From assembly GCA_037576215.1 (NCBI GenBank), contig JBANDB010000015.1, forward strand, positions 744,001 through 808,000: a DNA stretch of 64,000 nucleotides. The letters are read 5' to 3'. Within the stretch, counting starts at the first letter, position 1. The number at the start of each line of letters is the position of its first letter. Shown one piece after another: positions 34,000-46,526 of the stretch. The notes under the pieces are model-generated. The model worked only from the letters and a program-made list of their open reading frames with translations. It made no database searches and was not told the origin of the DNA. Source of the DNA: Armillaria gallica (taxonomy: Eukaryota; Basidiomycota; Agaricomycetes; Agaricales; Physalacriaceae). A program made the translations under genes and the position numbers.

Positions 34000-36900
34000 T
34001 GTGCGAACGTAGGACCTTCGTTTGCCCTGGATGCCCCCCCATGACCCTTACTGTATCATGGGAACGAGAGTCGAAGCACACAGAATAACAGCCGGGCCGT
34101 TTATATCGCATCTCAGAGACCATCGACGTTGAGCAGACTGGATTCTGTGAGCACCGAGGATTCTCCGGGGAAAATCATGACCGCCTCACATGTATGTTGA
34201 GTCCTCCGTGGCTCAAATGAGCGACGCACAAAGGGGCCGCCAAAGATATACGGTTTTGGTCGGGCCGTGCCGCACTCGCCACTGGAAGAAAATCGGTGAG
34301 CTTCGACCCGATACGCGGTCGACCTGCAGGATGCACCTTGCAAGCAGGGCTGACGTTGAACTTGAACGTTGAACGTTGGCCCTTGCGGCCAAGTACCACA
34401 ATCCCCGCAAAGGAGAGTAGAGGAACGGATGAACTATGAGCAAGACAAGTGTCAACAAAGCATAAGTCACAGTGAAGGTGCAGCCTTACTGTATACGGGC
34501 TCACGTGCGGAAGCGAATTTCAAAAGGCAACCTTTCTCACGAATCTCTGCCCTGCCCAGAATTTCGTGGACGCCTAGCAATACGCGGTATAATTTGTTCG
34601 TTGATCACGCTCACAATCGTTCAAAAGGTCGTTGCAGCGTCATGTTCCAGGACCTGAAGGCCGAGCTACATTGAGAGAGTTAGATCATTGTAACTGAGAG
34701 CAAACACGAGGCAATAAAATAACATACTACAATATAGGTAAAGCGCTGCCACAGACAAGGACATTACGCTGACGACAGGAGGGACTCCGGTTCTAGTAGG
34801 TCTGAGCATAACCCCGGGGCAGAAGGTGTACTTGATGCGCATCCAAGAAGGCTCTTGCAAACCTGAAAGGCAAGGACATGGACCGCCCCCGTGCTATCCC
34901 CCGGAAGAAGCAGAATGCGACTACGACCCGCTCGCCACGGTTATCCGGAAAAACATTGAAGAAAACACGACTGTCGATTTGCTATTATGAATGTCTATTC
35001 AACATACACGAGAAGAAATGGAAAACCAATTTGACTCACTTTTACTCCTACTTCGTAGCTTTATCCGACAACTGCGGCGAAATCCGAACCTGTCGTTGTG
35101 AGCGAGGTCCCAAAGACAGTGCTGGTTATGGTTCTGGACTAATGAGCCTGCAAAAGCGACATTGGCACATCTTTTGGAAGCAATCGACGGGTCTTGCCAA
35201 CTTCTGTGTAATGGAAGATGATCATTTAATGAAACATGTACCACGAACAACTAGTACTCACATCGTTGACGTCAGCATTAAGTCGTCTTATCTTCTCAAC
35301 GTTGACAAGCGCCTAACTGCAGTCGTCACCAGTGCTTCTCGCACATGCTCGACCATCAGCTCGCTTCCGAAGCGGAATATACGAGGTGCAGATACATGTG
35401 GTAGATCACGATGAGGTGCTATTATTGTTGACTGTCAACGAAAAATATGAATGCAGTGACGGGCGACACCTGCTAGGCGAAGAGAATAGTGAAGAACGTG
35501 TTAATGGCCTATGCGTTCTGGTCTGGCCTAGTCTGCAGCTGATCAAAGTTGGCGTTTCCCGAGGCGTGAAATGAACATGATAGGGTAAACGAGCTGGACC
35601 AAACTAGTTGCGGATCTGTGCCAACTAGCTCAAAAAATGGCGAGTCATCCCGGCTTTACGTCGAGAATGATCATTCATTAATTTGCATGGTGGGCCAATG
35701 TGGAATGCAAAGTCAGGAAGTCTTGGTGTATCACTTCTTGATTGGGCTGTTCCGAGCGTCCTTTGACATGGTTCTCGTGTAACTCCAGCGAGAACTAGAT
35801 ATAGGGAAGATGTGGAAGATGTCGGCGGCGATAGAGGCACTGCAAAGATACGGGGAGGAAACAAATAGAGTATGCATTGAGAGGATTGCCTGCATCGCTA
35901 CGAGTGTTCAATGCTACCATTAATCCATCAGCGCTGACTAAATGCGACCACAAGCAAGCGCCTCCTTGCAGTCGTCCCTGGCGCATCTTGTACTGTGGGC
36001 AGGAAAAATGGGATAAACTTTCAGAGGACAGTCCGCATTGCTAAAGGAGCGCTCGACACAACCAATAATTCATGGACGCTACCACGCTTTCAAACGTCCG
36101 CTCGAAAGCCAAACGAGAAATGGGCGGCCATAACTCCACGGACACCCATCTAGGATGTCGCTGTAAGAAAATCCTGCTTGAAAGAGTGTGCGATCGGCAA
36201 CGTTCCTAATATAGTTGGTCCCCGGCATCGGAAAATGAGACGTTGAAGTAGCGCAACGCCTTATGAGAATGACGGCCACAAACTCATCAAATGCCGACAA
36301 GCGCTTTCATGAATGAATTGAACGAAAGTATGAGGCTCCTTATGCTATCTGATTGAGCAGATGAGCACGCTGGGGGTGGCGATTGCCGGGTTTACACACC
36401 GCGTCAGAGCCCGATAGACTGCTAGGCCGGAGATGGTACTCTATCATAAAACAAATCGAGGTGATTTGGCGGCACTCCTAATAGCCCCCGCTGCTTTATA
36501 TTCGTGGGCAGAGGAGGCTAGCGGACCTAAGTGGCACTAAGGACGAGACACGCTTAAAAGGGTGATGGATGCTCGACTGACGATAGTGATGTTCCCAGGG
36601 TTATCGCAGTATGACGAGACCTCAGCCCTGTCTGCCCACGCAGAGGACAGTATAGGGAAATCGTTGACTCGCGACCTCTTCAGTCCAAAGGTCGTTGTAG
36701 CCGTCATTGAAATCGGATACCTTCAGCAGCTAGCCGCGCCCTCTGTCCACATTTGTGTTCTGCCAAAAGCGAGCTGGAACAACGGCGATTTTGAGATACA
36801 GTCATCTATGGAGGATCATAACTAACCTGGAGCACGTCTTCGACGGTAACTAAAGACACAGTCAAACATCCAGGTCATGCTGCGGGAGAGCATTGCCATC

Positions 36901-37059
36901 ACCGGTGCATACCGTATCGACGGCGACAATACAAACAAGGATACATGTGACTCTCGTGGGAGTTGTCCTAAACAACGATAGTTAGCGTATGTTCACCAAC
37001 AGAGACAGAACATACTAAGCAAATATTCAATATTCAAATCCAGATGTAGCCCGCCGACT
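34000..37059. other. No certain gene; one weak exon candidate
   Basis: Most of this stretch shows no recognisable coding sequence. One plus-strand segment (34755-34990) begins after a good acceptor (ccacag) and reads 77 codons to a stop with natural-looking composition, including GGTPVLVGLSITPGQKVYLM and a later Pro/Cys/Glu-rich part. I do not recognise the family and could not find matching upstream exons, so it may be the last exon of a decayed gene. The 178-codon frame at 34878-35414 overlaps it in another frame and looks like chance. Confidence 0.3.
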
Positions 37060-38430
37060 CTGCTACCGAGCTGTTTCTGAAAACAAAAAGGCCGTCTTAA
37101 CCTCATACACAGTTGAAGGCCAAGATTGCGAGTTGAGCAGGAGCGATGTATATGAAGTGCCTGGTAATTCCGCCGAGAACATTCGCATTAATTCTGCTCG
37201 CTTTCTGGTTGGCAATAGAATCCGTGGGATGAAGATTCTTTGGATAGCATCCAAAGTAAAAACAGCAAAGCCACGATGTTTTGAAGACAAGGACGTGCAT
37301 TTGGCAAATTTGAGCTTGGCTTCTTCCAACGCCAGAACCCCATCGACACATTGTCGGTCCTGGAGAGCCGGTAAGTTATCTGAGCAAATGAATGATGAAA
37401 AGAGACACTCACGTGAAATTGAGTACGCAAACACTTCTCCAAGTTTAGATTCCTTGTCTCGAACAATCCGAACCCTGGTCACCCATCGATTGGCGATTTC
37501 TTCACACTACATCTTGCTCGTCATTGTCAGCTGGCGGTCTACGCTCTCCTGTAACAGGCGTTCCGAAAAAGACCCGGAGATTTTCCCCTTTGCTTCCGAA
37601 ATCCAGATTACCGACAAAATCGCCGTCAACCGAGTGGCCGTCTTGAGAGCTTGTTCTGCCAACGAGATCCACACAAAGAACACGATCCATAAAGGTCGAG
37701 CCGTCACATACGTCAGCCGCTCAGTGTGCCGCTTCGTATTCCCTGACATTCTGCTCCCACTCTCCGTATAAGGGCGCATACATCCTCTCCAACTTCCACG
37801 GAGTTGCCAATTAGTCTCTACTGTCTCTGGGTAGGGGACATAGAAGCTACGAGTCGAGGTAGAGCAAGATGACACCTAGATAGAGGAAGACGTTCGGTTC
37901 AGAAATTGAGAATAGATATTGTTTCAACGCACATCAGTCAAATCAAACGAGCTAGACAACTTCGTGCGAACTCTCTTAAAGATAGCTATCCGTTCCATAG
38001 AATGCGATGTAGGTACAGACGTGGTAAGCAGAAGTCATGTCTGTACCGGCACGATTTTAGAGAGACAGAAGAGGAGACAGAATTCTTATTTTACTCACCT
38101 TATACCCGTGATAGGAATAAAGGTGAAGTTGAATAGCTTTCTTGCGACGCCTAATGCTACGATACGAAAACAGGAATGACCGCAAGTCTTGAGCGCGTGG
38201 TCGCGCTAGGAAGCCTGGATATTTGGATACATTGGCCTTGAGCTCAGGCTGGTGACCTCAGGAGATATCATAGTCGTAAGAAGCGCCTCATTAGGTGGAT
38301 ATCGATGGACTGCATGCAGAACGTCGTCAGATGACGAAGAACGGTGAGAATTGAGCGAGAAGGTCGTGGTGAACGGAAGAAAACGAAATTTGAAATACGT
38401 TTCCATGTTTGGAGATACCGATTCCCGCCG
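37060..38430. repeat. Dispersed repeat, copy A
   Basis: Segments of this stretch recur at 52275-53280 (copy B), and its last 250 bp recur at about 57000-57230, with a weaker match at 42105-42280. Landmarks are gccgagaacatt, gcgcatacatcctctc, accgcaagt, and the end segment with gaaatttgaaata followed by gtttcc and gtttgga. Order and direction are the same in A and B. I found no intact ORF shared by the copies. The family may derive from a decayed gene or an unclassified transposon. Confidence 0.65.
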
Positions 38431-38769
38431 GCCCTCAAAAGAGATGATGACTACCCCTAATCATGTAATTTTATTGCCTCGCGGAACTCGCATCTTGCTC
38501 GTTTTCGTAATAAAATCTCGAGGGTATATCAAGGATTCATCGAGAAACCACTTATCAAAGGTAGACTTTTTGAGCTGGTATGAACCGTGAATCTTATCAA
38601 CATCCTAGATGCAAAACTTAGCCTTACCGCTGTCCGCACTGGAGCTACAATGGGCAAGGATACTTGCCCTCTTCGTTCAGTTTCGCTCCATTGAACTGGA
38701 AGGCTCGCGTGTTTGAACTGCTGAAGTTGACCGACCCTCCTCTTCATACCTAGCATCCAGGTGGCGAGT

Positions 38770-39080
38770 TTTACAGGTGAAGGCCACAGATTCTTGGTCA
38801 GTCTGCGGGAAACGGGTCAGACGTGCTCGGACAGTACCGTTGAAGGAGACAGGCGCGTTCAGATCACGATTGAATCGCGCCAGCCAATCGCTTCCCCCAT
38901 CCGCAGGACCCCAGGGGATATCGTCTGCGAGATCTTCTTCGCGTGTTGGGAGACCACAGGGGGCGGGGGGAAGACAAGAATCGTTGAACGGGAAGCTCGC
39001 GCCGTTGGTTTTTTCATGCAGGGAACAAAGGAGCATTGCGTTATCGATGTCTCTGCTTTGATCATTCATTGGACTGGACT
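38770..39080 (+). pseudogene. F-box relic 1
   Basis: The plus strand reads ASPIRRTPGDIVCEIFFACWE (shown in part, around 38885-38960). This follows the Agaricomycete F-box consensus SPIRRLPPEILSEIF closely. The following sequence lacks the expected VC..WR.IAL segment and leucine repeats, and no start codon with a coiled-coil leader was found, so it is a fragment. Confidence 0.6.
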
Positions 39081-39479
39081 TTGATCAATATCACAACGAC
39101 TCGATGGTGGGGTGCCAGTACCTCATTTAGACATATAAATAACGGTGCGCGACGCGCGATATTACCCTCTCAATTCACAGAAACAGGGAAATTTCAAGGC
39201 ATTTCAGACCTCTTCTCCTGAGCCCTCCGCGGTGGACCAATGTTTCTACACCCATTCCTTATAATTCGCTACACATCTTCTCTGCCGCTGGAAGCTTCCT
39301 TTACCGCTTGAATCGTCTTCTTGTGGACTTCACCAATAGAGTTAACGGGGTACGCCCGCCGTTCACACCCCTTCCAGCCGAGGACGTTAACTGGAGGGTG
39401 TGATAAGCGAAGACCACGGGTTTTTGCAGGAACGAGTGGCCCAAGCATGGGCTGCACTGACAAGGAAAGGCCTGTCGAA

Positions 39480-39740
39480 CGAAATATCGAGTCCTGAAAG
39501 ATAATTGTACTCCCGATCCGTAGGATTCCAGAGGATATTGTACACGGAATTTTCTTGACGTGCTTCGAGACCGAAAGGGAGGGGAAGGATTCTCACTGCA
39601 TGGGGCGGCGGCGTTGCGACAGGGTTTGGAGGAGCATCACGCTGTCGAATTGTATCGAAACGAGCCGCAGTGCCAGCATCTCCTTCAAACAGATCGATAG
39701 CACCCTCTCCATACGCCTTTTGAGCCGAAGTATAACTCAA
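39480..39740 (+). pseudogene. F-box relic 2
   Basis: A second plus-strand fragment carries SPIRRIPEDIVHGIFLTCFE (about 39506-39565), followed after some 20 residues by CDRVWRSITLSN. These are the two halves of the F-box in the right order. The frame then ends, with no leucine-rich half. It is a separate copy, about 600 bp downstream of relic 1 in the same direction. Confidence 0.62.
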
Positions 39741-40680
39741 ATATTTTGCATTGATCAGATCATGCTGGCAAGGATGTCAATCGCCTTCTTATTCTCCACA
39801 TCTCGATGCAATTCAGTCAACCATATGTTATCATACTAGGGCTAAGAACGCGCTACAAAAACGAGAAGTGACACTAGTCAGAGAGCAGACGAAGGCCCGC
39901 CTCCACAAACAACCCCTTCATGCCCCTCACACGCGTGTCTACTGCATGATTCACGCGGCAAGCCTATAGTCTGTAGCCTTGGTCATCACATGAAGAACCA
40001 CACCACTCCCGATTATAATACTGCCGAAGAAGAACTTGCATGCCCATTGTCCACCGCTCCACCTTTAAGAGACGCATCTTTCGTTGAATGCGGCTGTACC
40101 AACTTGGATATCCTAGTGGCTTCATAGCTTGGAAGTTTAAGATCGACTTACGATACGGAATAACCATTTGTTCAAGTAATTCAAACAAGGCTAGGTGATC
40201 CATTACGTGTTGGGATAAATATGCGGCTTATGAACTCTTCGTCATCAGCCTCCCTTTTCCATCATCATTCACCAACACTTCATGCTGGCGGGCAGCATGG
40301 GTACACTCTTGTCAAGGTGGAAATTTAACCACGGAAGCGGCAGGAAGGAGCTGGAAACGAATGAGCAGGGGACCTGTAAGACTGCTTTTCCTAATAGCAT
40401 CCCGTCCGCCGACCTTTTGACCAATGAAACATCAACCAGGGTGGATAGTAACCTTCGCATCTTTCTTTATCGCAGTAGACCTACGCTTTACTGTCCTTTT
40501 CCAGGTCCCCGATGGTTCGCGCCAAACTGCTTTGTCGCCTCATGCTCTTGTGACGGAGAACTTGTAGAACATAGTGCGTGGTTCGTTAAATATTGCCTTC
40601 TTCAAATCATTTTAACTGATTACTAGCCTCAGGTCGACTCACATGCACAAGATCATGACAGCGATCTAAAGGTACACGAG

Positions 40681-41743
40681 ATGAAGAAAGGGACGAGGGA
40701 CGATGTCGACATGGTGCCAAATTATGAGGTTCTGCGGACAATTTTTCCCCTGGATCTCGGACCGAAATCAAAGGTAAGCATTATCCTATAAACTGAACTC
40801 GGGGTCTGAACCCAAATACTGTAGGGTCACTATCACGTTGACAGCTCTCGATTTTAGTCTGTTCTAATTGGTATTGACGGATATCTATATTATCCTCTAC
40901 ACGGTTGCGTGACTGACGCGAAATCGATGGAGAAGTACCTCATTGAGGATCTCGGCGTCCCAAAAAGTCAAATCCAGCTTCTTTTGGGTACTGCAGATGG
41001 CCTTGACCTTGACGCTACCTCTCCTACTCGTGCCAACACCATTAAAACACTACAATTTCGTCGACAACCATGATATCAAATGTCGCGACAACATTATCGT
41101 ATACTTTGCCGGGCACGGCACACGTTATGCTGCTAAGGAATATTATCGTAGTAGGACACCGCCGGAAGTCTCCCTCGCATCGATCAGGGCCATCGAAGCC
41201 CTGTGTCCTATGGACCTCACCTCTATGGACAGCACGGGATCACCGATTCCCGACATCAGTGATCGCGAAATCAACGCTCTTTTCACCCGGATTTCTCTCA
41301 CCAAAGACCATACAATCACCCTCATCCTAGATTGCTGTTATTCTGGGACCCACACCAAATCTAGCGCAGGCAGAGCACATCGCACTGTGCCCCCGCTCCC
41401 ACGCGCTTCGATTGGGCCTATGCCAGAGGGTGCACATCGAGCTTTGATGGCCTTCCCTCAATATCTTGCTCGCTGTTCGGTCGCCACGCCCGACTGGCAT
41501 CCAGATACAGGTTTTCACGTGGTTTTGTCGGCGTGTCAGGGGTACCAGTTCGCGCGAGAAGTGGAGGAGGACGCGGGATTCCATGGTGTTTTCACGAGCG
41601 CGCTGGTTCAAGCCTTTCGGTCGGGTCAGTTGGAGAGAGGATCAACGTATGCTGATATTATTCGTGTGCTACCTCAGTGGCCGCACCAGACACCTGTCGT
41701 CGGTGGAGGCCACAAGGAAGAACCAATCTGGTACCACGTGTGA
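40681..41743 (+). pseudogene. Caspase-like protease gene 1, frameshifted
   Basis: Exon 1 (40681-40773) joins over an intron to exon 2 at 40858, which starts SVLIGIDGY and runs through YPLHGCVTDAKSMEKYLIED, the typical first strand and helix of a C14 caspase fold. At about 41041-41051 the frame changes: the rest of the domain is two bases off. The second frame holds the catalytic His (YFAGHG, codon 41114-41116) and Cys (LILDCCYSG, 41333-41338), then HVVLSACQ and the end of the domain, with stop at 41741-41743. In Agaricomycetes such proteins are metacaspase-like cysteine peptidases. As assembled, no single reading gives a whole protease. A sequencing error cannot be excluded. Confidence 0.75.
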
Positions 41744-42598
41744 GCCGATCCTGGTCTCCCTGTTCACCTATTGCCGGAAAATTCTTAATCATTACCGCAC
41801 GGCATCGTTTATTCCTTCCTTCATCGATATTTGTACTCACGAATGTGCATACACTGATTGTTTCTTGTCATTGATACTATCTCTATTCATTTGCGCTTGA
41901 CAAGGATCTCTTTGTTATTCTATGAGCACTTCTTATGTTTATAAAAAAATTTCTAAGGCAATGTTCTTTCAAAAAATTTGCGACTGAAACTTCAGTGTAA
42001 GATTCTCGAGTCACCACTGGTGTTGCTTCTCACAGCTTCAGATATTAGAAACTAGGCCATCGATACTCAGCTTGGCACGCGGGTACGTAGTTTGCCTTTT
42101 TTCTGATGAAGATCGCGAGTCTTGAGCTTGTGCCTTGCACACATATTCGGGGCCTTAACCTTAAGCCGGGGGCCTCAGGAGATACCCTAGTCGCACATAG
42201 TGACCCATTGAGTGAATATCGACGGAATCCATACCCCTCCTCCTCCCCCCTCCAAAAAAAACCAAATTTCGTGTTCGCCTACACATCCGGGACTCACCCG
42301 GCTTATCACTGACATCGTTGGCCACGATGGGGATGAAATTGTTCTGAGCCGTGTCGCTTGTCGGAGGAATTTCTTCAATTAGGGGTCACAGGGCACATAC
42401 AACAGATATACCCCGTCAAATAATCATAGACCTGCTACACGTCTCCGGTTTCCAGCCCGGCTTCATGGGCGCCTAGCGCCCAAAAGCGAATACGAGTCCC
42501 ATACATATACATCCCTTCCCAAGATCGTGCTTCTCTCACACGACCGACACCTATTGGTCGACATTACTTTTTGATTGTAAGAAAAATCCAATAAAACC

Positions 42599-45094
42599 TA
42601 CCCGTTCCCCGGTGGAAATCATCTTCGGCTTCATGGCACATTGTCGACGGAGCCTGCGTAATCTACCCGTTTGGCGGAGTTCTTGTTCGGATCGTGTGTT
42701 TCTCTCGGAAAACGCTCTGGATTTGGCCTCGTCGAAAACCGCTACGGGGTCTATCCTCCACGGAAATACCATCTTATACCGCACCGCGAGCTGCTCCTCT
42801 AGCTTTTCTAACGTTTTTATCTCCCGAAATTCTTCCATTTCAGCTTTGTCGACCTAATTTTTGTAGGATAGATGTCCAGCCCAGATATTCAAGATTCGAC
42901 ATACCGGGACAAAGCCGTTACGTGTAAAACCTCGTGATGAACTTTCGTCCAGTGAATGCGCAATATGCATATCATCAATGTCGCCGACATCATGCGAAGC
43001 AAACCAATGTACGATCCCATGTGTCACGCTTGCAACACCGGACGTCAGTGTGTTCATCGGCGAACAGATTGCGCTCATTCACAGAGCGTGAGGGCTATAA
43101 TAAGTTAGCTGAAGGAAGGAGCAATCAAAATGGAGGCTCACCTCGTAGTACATATCTTTTATCCTCCTGGGGGAAACCACACCCCAGACACGATGATCCT
43201 ATGAAATACGCATGGCAGGCGACTCACTTCTTGTACAGTAAAAGGTGTGGCCATGGCCCAATGCCGAGACGTTTGTAATGATGAAGCGCGTGGTCGACGC
43301 CAACATTGAGAAAGTTCCCTCCAACGTCCATCTTTCATCGGCATCAGTAAATGTACTTTGTTCCTTCTTGCTGACAGGAAGATTCTATCCACTATGGATG
43401 GACAAATGGTATGGAAAGCTTCCTGGTTGGCGTTCTCATTTCATTGCACTTTGATGGAGTCGTAGGTGCTAGAGAAATGAGTATATGCTTCGGATGACTT
43501 GAATTAAGCGAAGAAGCCTGATGCACCTCTTGTTATCCAACACGATGCAGCATGCGCAGCGCATGCTGTTCTGGTGCTCAACATATGGAGCGCAGCGAGC
43601 ACTACCAATGTCTACCATCCCTGAGCTGGGCCGGGATGAAAGGCTCGGCATCATAAGTGGATGGTGCAGTACGTTAACGATGGACGCTTTGGGGGAAACT
43701 TCAATGCACAAGGATTCGAAGCTTGTATACCCCGCCGGATGATCCCGAGTCCCGGATTTTGGGCATCGCACGGCTGGGCGCCGTATATGGTCCACTCCAA
43801 AATGCCTGAATGATGAAAGTGCGGGCGAAAACATCGGTCCCTCGGTATTTCTGGACAGCGAGCGAATACTTCATTTGAGCAGTACCGAAAAACCGCACAA
43901 AATCGACTTACTTTGATTCGGTCTTAAGCGGTAGTACTATTATCGTAGAGATATAAGGGGTTGTATTTGAGCCCAGCAGTTGTGGTGATGATTGGAGACC
44001 ATGGCAGCGTTGGGTTAATGTTTCGCTCTTGCTTTCGGACGTTCAACCTGAAATGGACCATGCATAGTAGTCTCCTCACTCGTGAGCACTAGGTGAGCCG
44101 TATCCTTCAACCACGGTCCATTCAAGAAACACCTCCGATGTTGTCAGACAGTTTACCGAACGATCCCAACATTTGACAAAATCGCAACGTATCAACCAGG
44201 GACGGGCCCTCAGATAGCAATACTTAACAAGGTACTTATTCTGTACATCGGAGCCGGCACCGGTAATTCAGGGCACAACGGAATCCACGGATGCTGAAGA
44301 CACAACGCCACGGCTTCATACACCCTTGTCAGGGTACCAATACACATCAGAGGTCATCCAACAAATATTAAATGCACATCACAGTGGGGGTATAGTATGC
44401 ACTTCCTCCGGTAGAAAGTCTGGGCGAGCGTGGTGGATAGGTTGACATCGCCTGCGTATTATTGGATGGTATATTGTTTCCCCGCTCGCTATTGCCGTCG
44501 ACAAGTTCGGTCATCGTGGTTTGTGCAGCAGAAAGGTTTGGAGCGTCGAGTTTCGGCTCACATGATCACCGATAGAGTAAATGCGGGTTGCTCTCAACGA
44601 GTTCATCTGTAAAAAAACCAGTATGACTCGAGGCAGCAAGGGAAAGGGACGCGCCTGTGTCAGAAAAAATAAAGCAAAAGGTTCCCAGCCCTTGTCGACT
44701 TATTTAACACTTCGCTTCCGATCTCGAATTCTTATTAGTGACTAAATTTGTCTGATCAGCCGAGTTAAGACAAGTAAAAAATGAGAGAAAAGCCACCTTT
44801 GCCTTCCACCCCCATCCTCAGACGGAACTTTGTTGTTGTGGCCAAGGAAACTGCTGCGATATTTGATTTCGTTCAGGGATGGAACACACGTTAAGTAAAC
44901 CCGAATATATGCGCATCATTAAGAGCAGGTGACAATGAGATATATACGTACCAGTTCCTGTGCATGCCGCCGCGGGTCTTGTATTCCGATAAAGATTCCC
45001 GTCTCACAGCATTGCTTGGATGTATGACGACCTTGACGAAATCGCAAATAGATAAAAAAGCAGGTTCAGCCCAGCCCGGCGTCACTCTGCTCAT
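42599..45094 (-). CDS. Possible uncharacterised minus-strand gene, weak
   Basis: Two places on the minus strand look coding. From 45094 an exon starts MSRVTPGWAEPAFLSICDFV and reaches a good donor at 44952/44951. An acceptor at about 44850 continues it in frame with a Gly/Asn-rich stretch. Nearer the 3' side, an exon ending about 42599 encodes a charged helical segment containing KTLEKLEEQLAVRYKMVFPW and a later Arg-rich part. I could not link the two into one model, and I recognise neither. They may belong to one gene, two genes or relics. Confidence 0.25.
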
Positions 45095-45739
45095 GAGATC
45101 CTAGCGTCGACCATCGCGTCCTCGACTTGATATACCAAGATGAAGACACCGGGGGTGACCAGGGATCTGCGAATATCGACCTAGGTGCCGCATGTTAGAG
45201 CAATTCAATTACACCTCCTAGCAAATCAGTGATGTCTCTGTATCACCTCCTTGATGTCGAGCTCAGCGTAGTCACCGCATATGCACATATAGGAGAGGAA
45301 AAGACTCAGGTCTGATGTTAGGCAAGAGGAAAAGGAAGAGAAGTGTCGGAGTTTGAATTTGATCAACCCACGTTTGTACGCGAAACTTGAAGGTACGCGC
45401 CGTTTTTCTTCTGCTTCCGCGCCATGTACTTCCACTGGGTCTGTTCCGGTGGCGATTTTAGCGAACGGGTGCATTCCACGTCATCTCAATAGAATCGAAA
45501 GGAATCGAAGGACCCCCGGCGCTAAATTTTGCTCTGTAATGTGGTTAAAATTAGACAGGATGGATATCGGCCTCTGTGGAAGCGGCGTCAATTGAATGGG
45601 CATTTGGCACTTGTGATACTCTCTCGATATTTTTTTTGACTGTTATCGACCCTTGTCTGTGTGTCACATCAAGGTCTTGCCAGAATTGCGAGATCTGTTT
45701 CCACAAAGCTGAACACTGATAACGCTTTTCAGGTCAGGG

Positions 45740-45960
45740 TCTGAGTACTCTTGGCGCGAAATACATTGTGTGGACTTCACAGACCTACAAAACTATGAGT
45801 ATTTCTTTGCCATTGAGGAGCGAGGATCTGACTTGAAGCTTCTCAATAGATTTCGATACCGTATACGAGCTCACGATGGTGGCACTTTTTGGTGATCAGT
45901 CAATCCCTTACCGGTCCTACATATTTTGGGACGTGGTCTGATTCTGCTAGCATGGGCGGA
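45740..45960 (+). pseudogene. Possible C2-like domain fragment
   Basis: Two short plus-strand pieces spliced at a gt/ag pair (donor about 45797, acceptor about 45850) read GAKYIVWTSQTYKTM then FDTVYELTMVALFGDQSI. The pattern of strands with a T-x-x-T turn and a hydrophobic FEL-like strand recalls a C2 domain. It lies upstream of caspase-like gene 2, but no continuous frame connects them. Weak; could be chance. Confidence 0.25.
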
Positions 45961-46114
45961 AATTTTGAATCTCGATTCAATGTCTACAGGATATGCGATG
46001 CGTCCCTTTGGCGATTCTGAAATGGGACACTCGCACACGGGGAATTCCGAAATTCAGGATGGCCTGATTATAATTCTGGAACTTAATCACGTGACGCTGC
46101 CTTAGGCGCGTTAT

Positions 46115-46125
46115 CTATATAAAGG
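46115..46125 (+). promoter_or_regulatory. TATA box candidate upstream of caspase-like gene 2
   Basis: The sequence ctatataaagg is a near-perfect TATA box on the plus strand, about 400 bp before the start codon at 46527. No other gene start was recognised between them. Use by this gene would imply a long leader, so the link is inferred. Confidence 0.35.
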
Positions 46126-46526
46126 AATCCCGACAACGTCGAGATCACGTAATTACGTTCTGGATTATAATCGGACCATCTTGAAATTTTCGATTCCCGG
46201 GTGACGCGAATCAGTGTCATTGAATAAGCGGCGATGGCAACGGAGCGATATGGTGTTCGAAAAGCACAATTCTATGGTTGTACGATGTCGCTTATCTTAC
46301 ACAGGACAAAATTCAATAGAAAAGCAGCCGAACAATGACCATGCACCGGGAAAGATGGAGTCTTGGTCGAGCGCTGAACTCCAAATGGACTTCAAGATGT
46401 ATTCATCCTTATTTCTTTTCGAGAAGTTTCTGATCATCGAGATTTCACGGTGTCAGCTCACCGACCCCAAGACTGGTTGGATAAAGACCTCACGCATTAG
46501 TATAGCAAGTGATAAACCTCGCTGAG

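Noticed and set aside
34878..35414. A 178-codon plus-strand frame as a gene
   Set aside because: No domain, unlikely composition, and it overlaps a more natural-looking exon in another frame.
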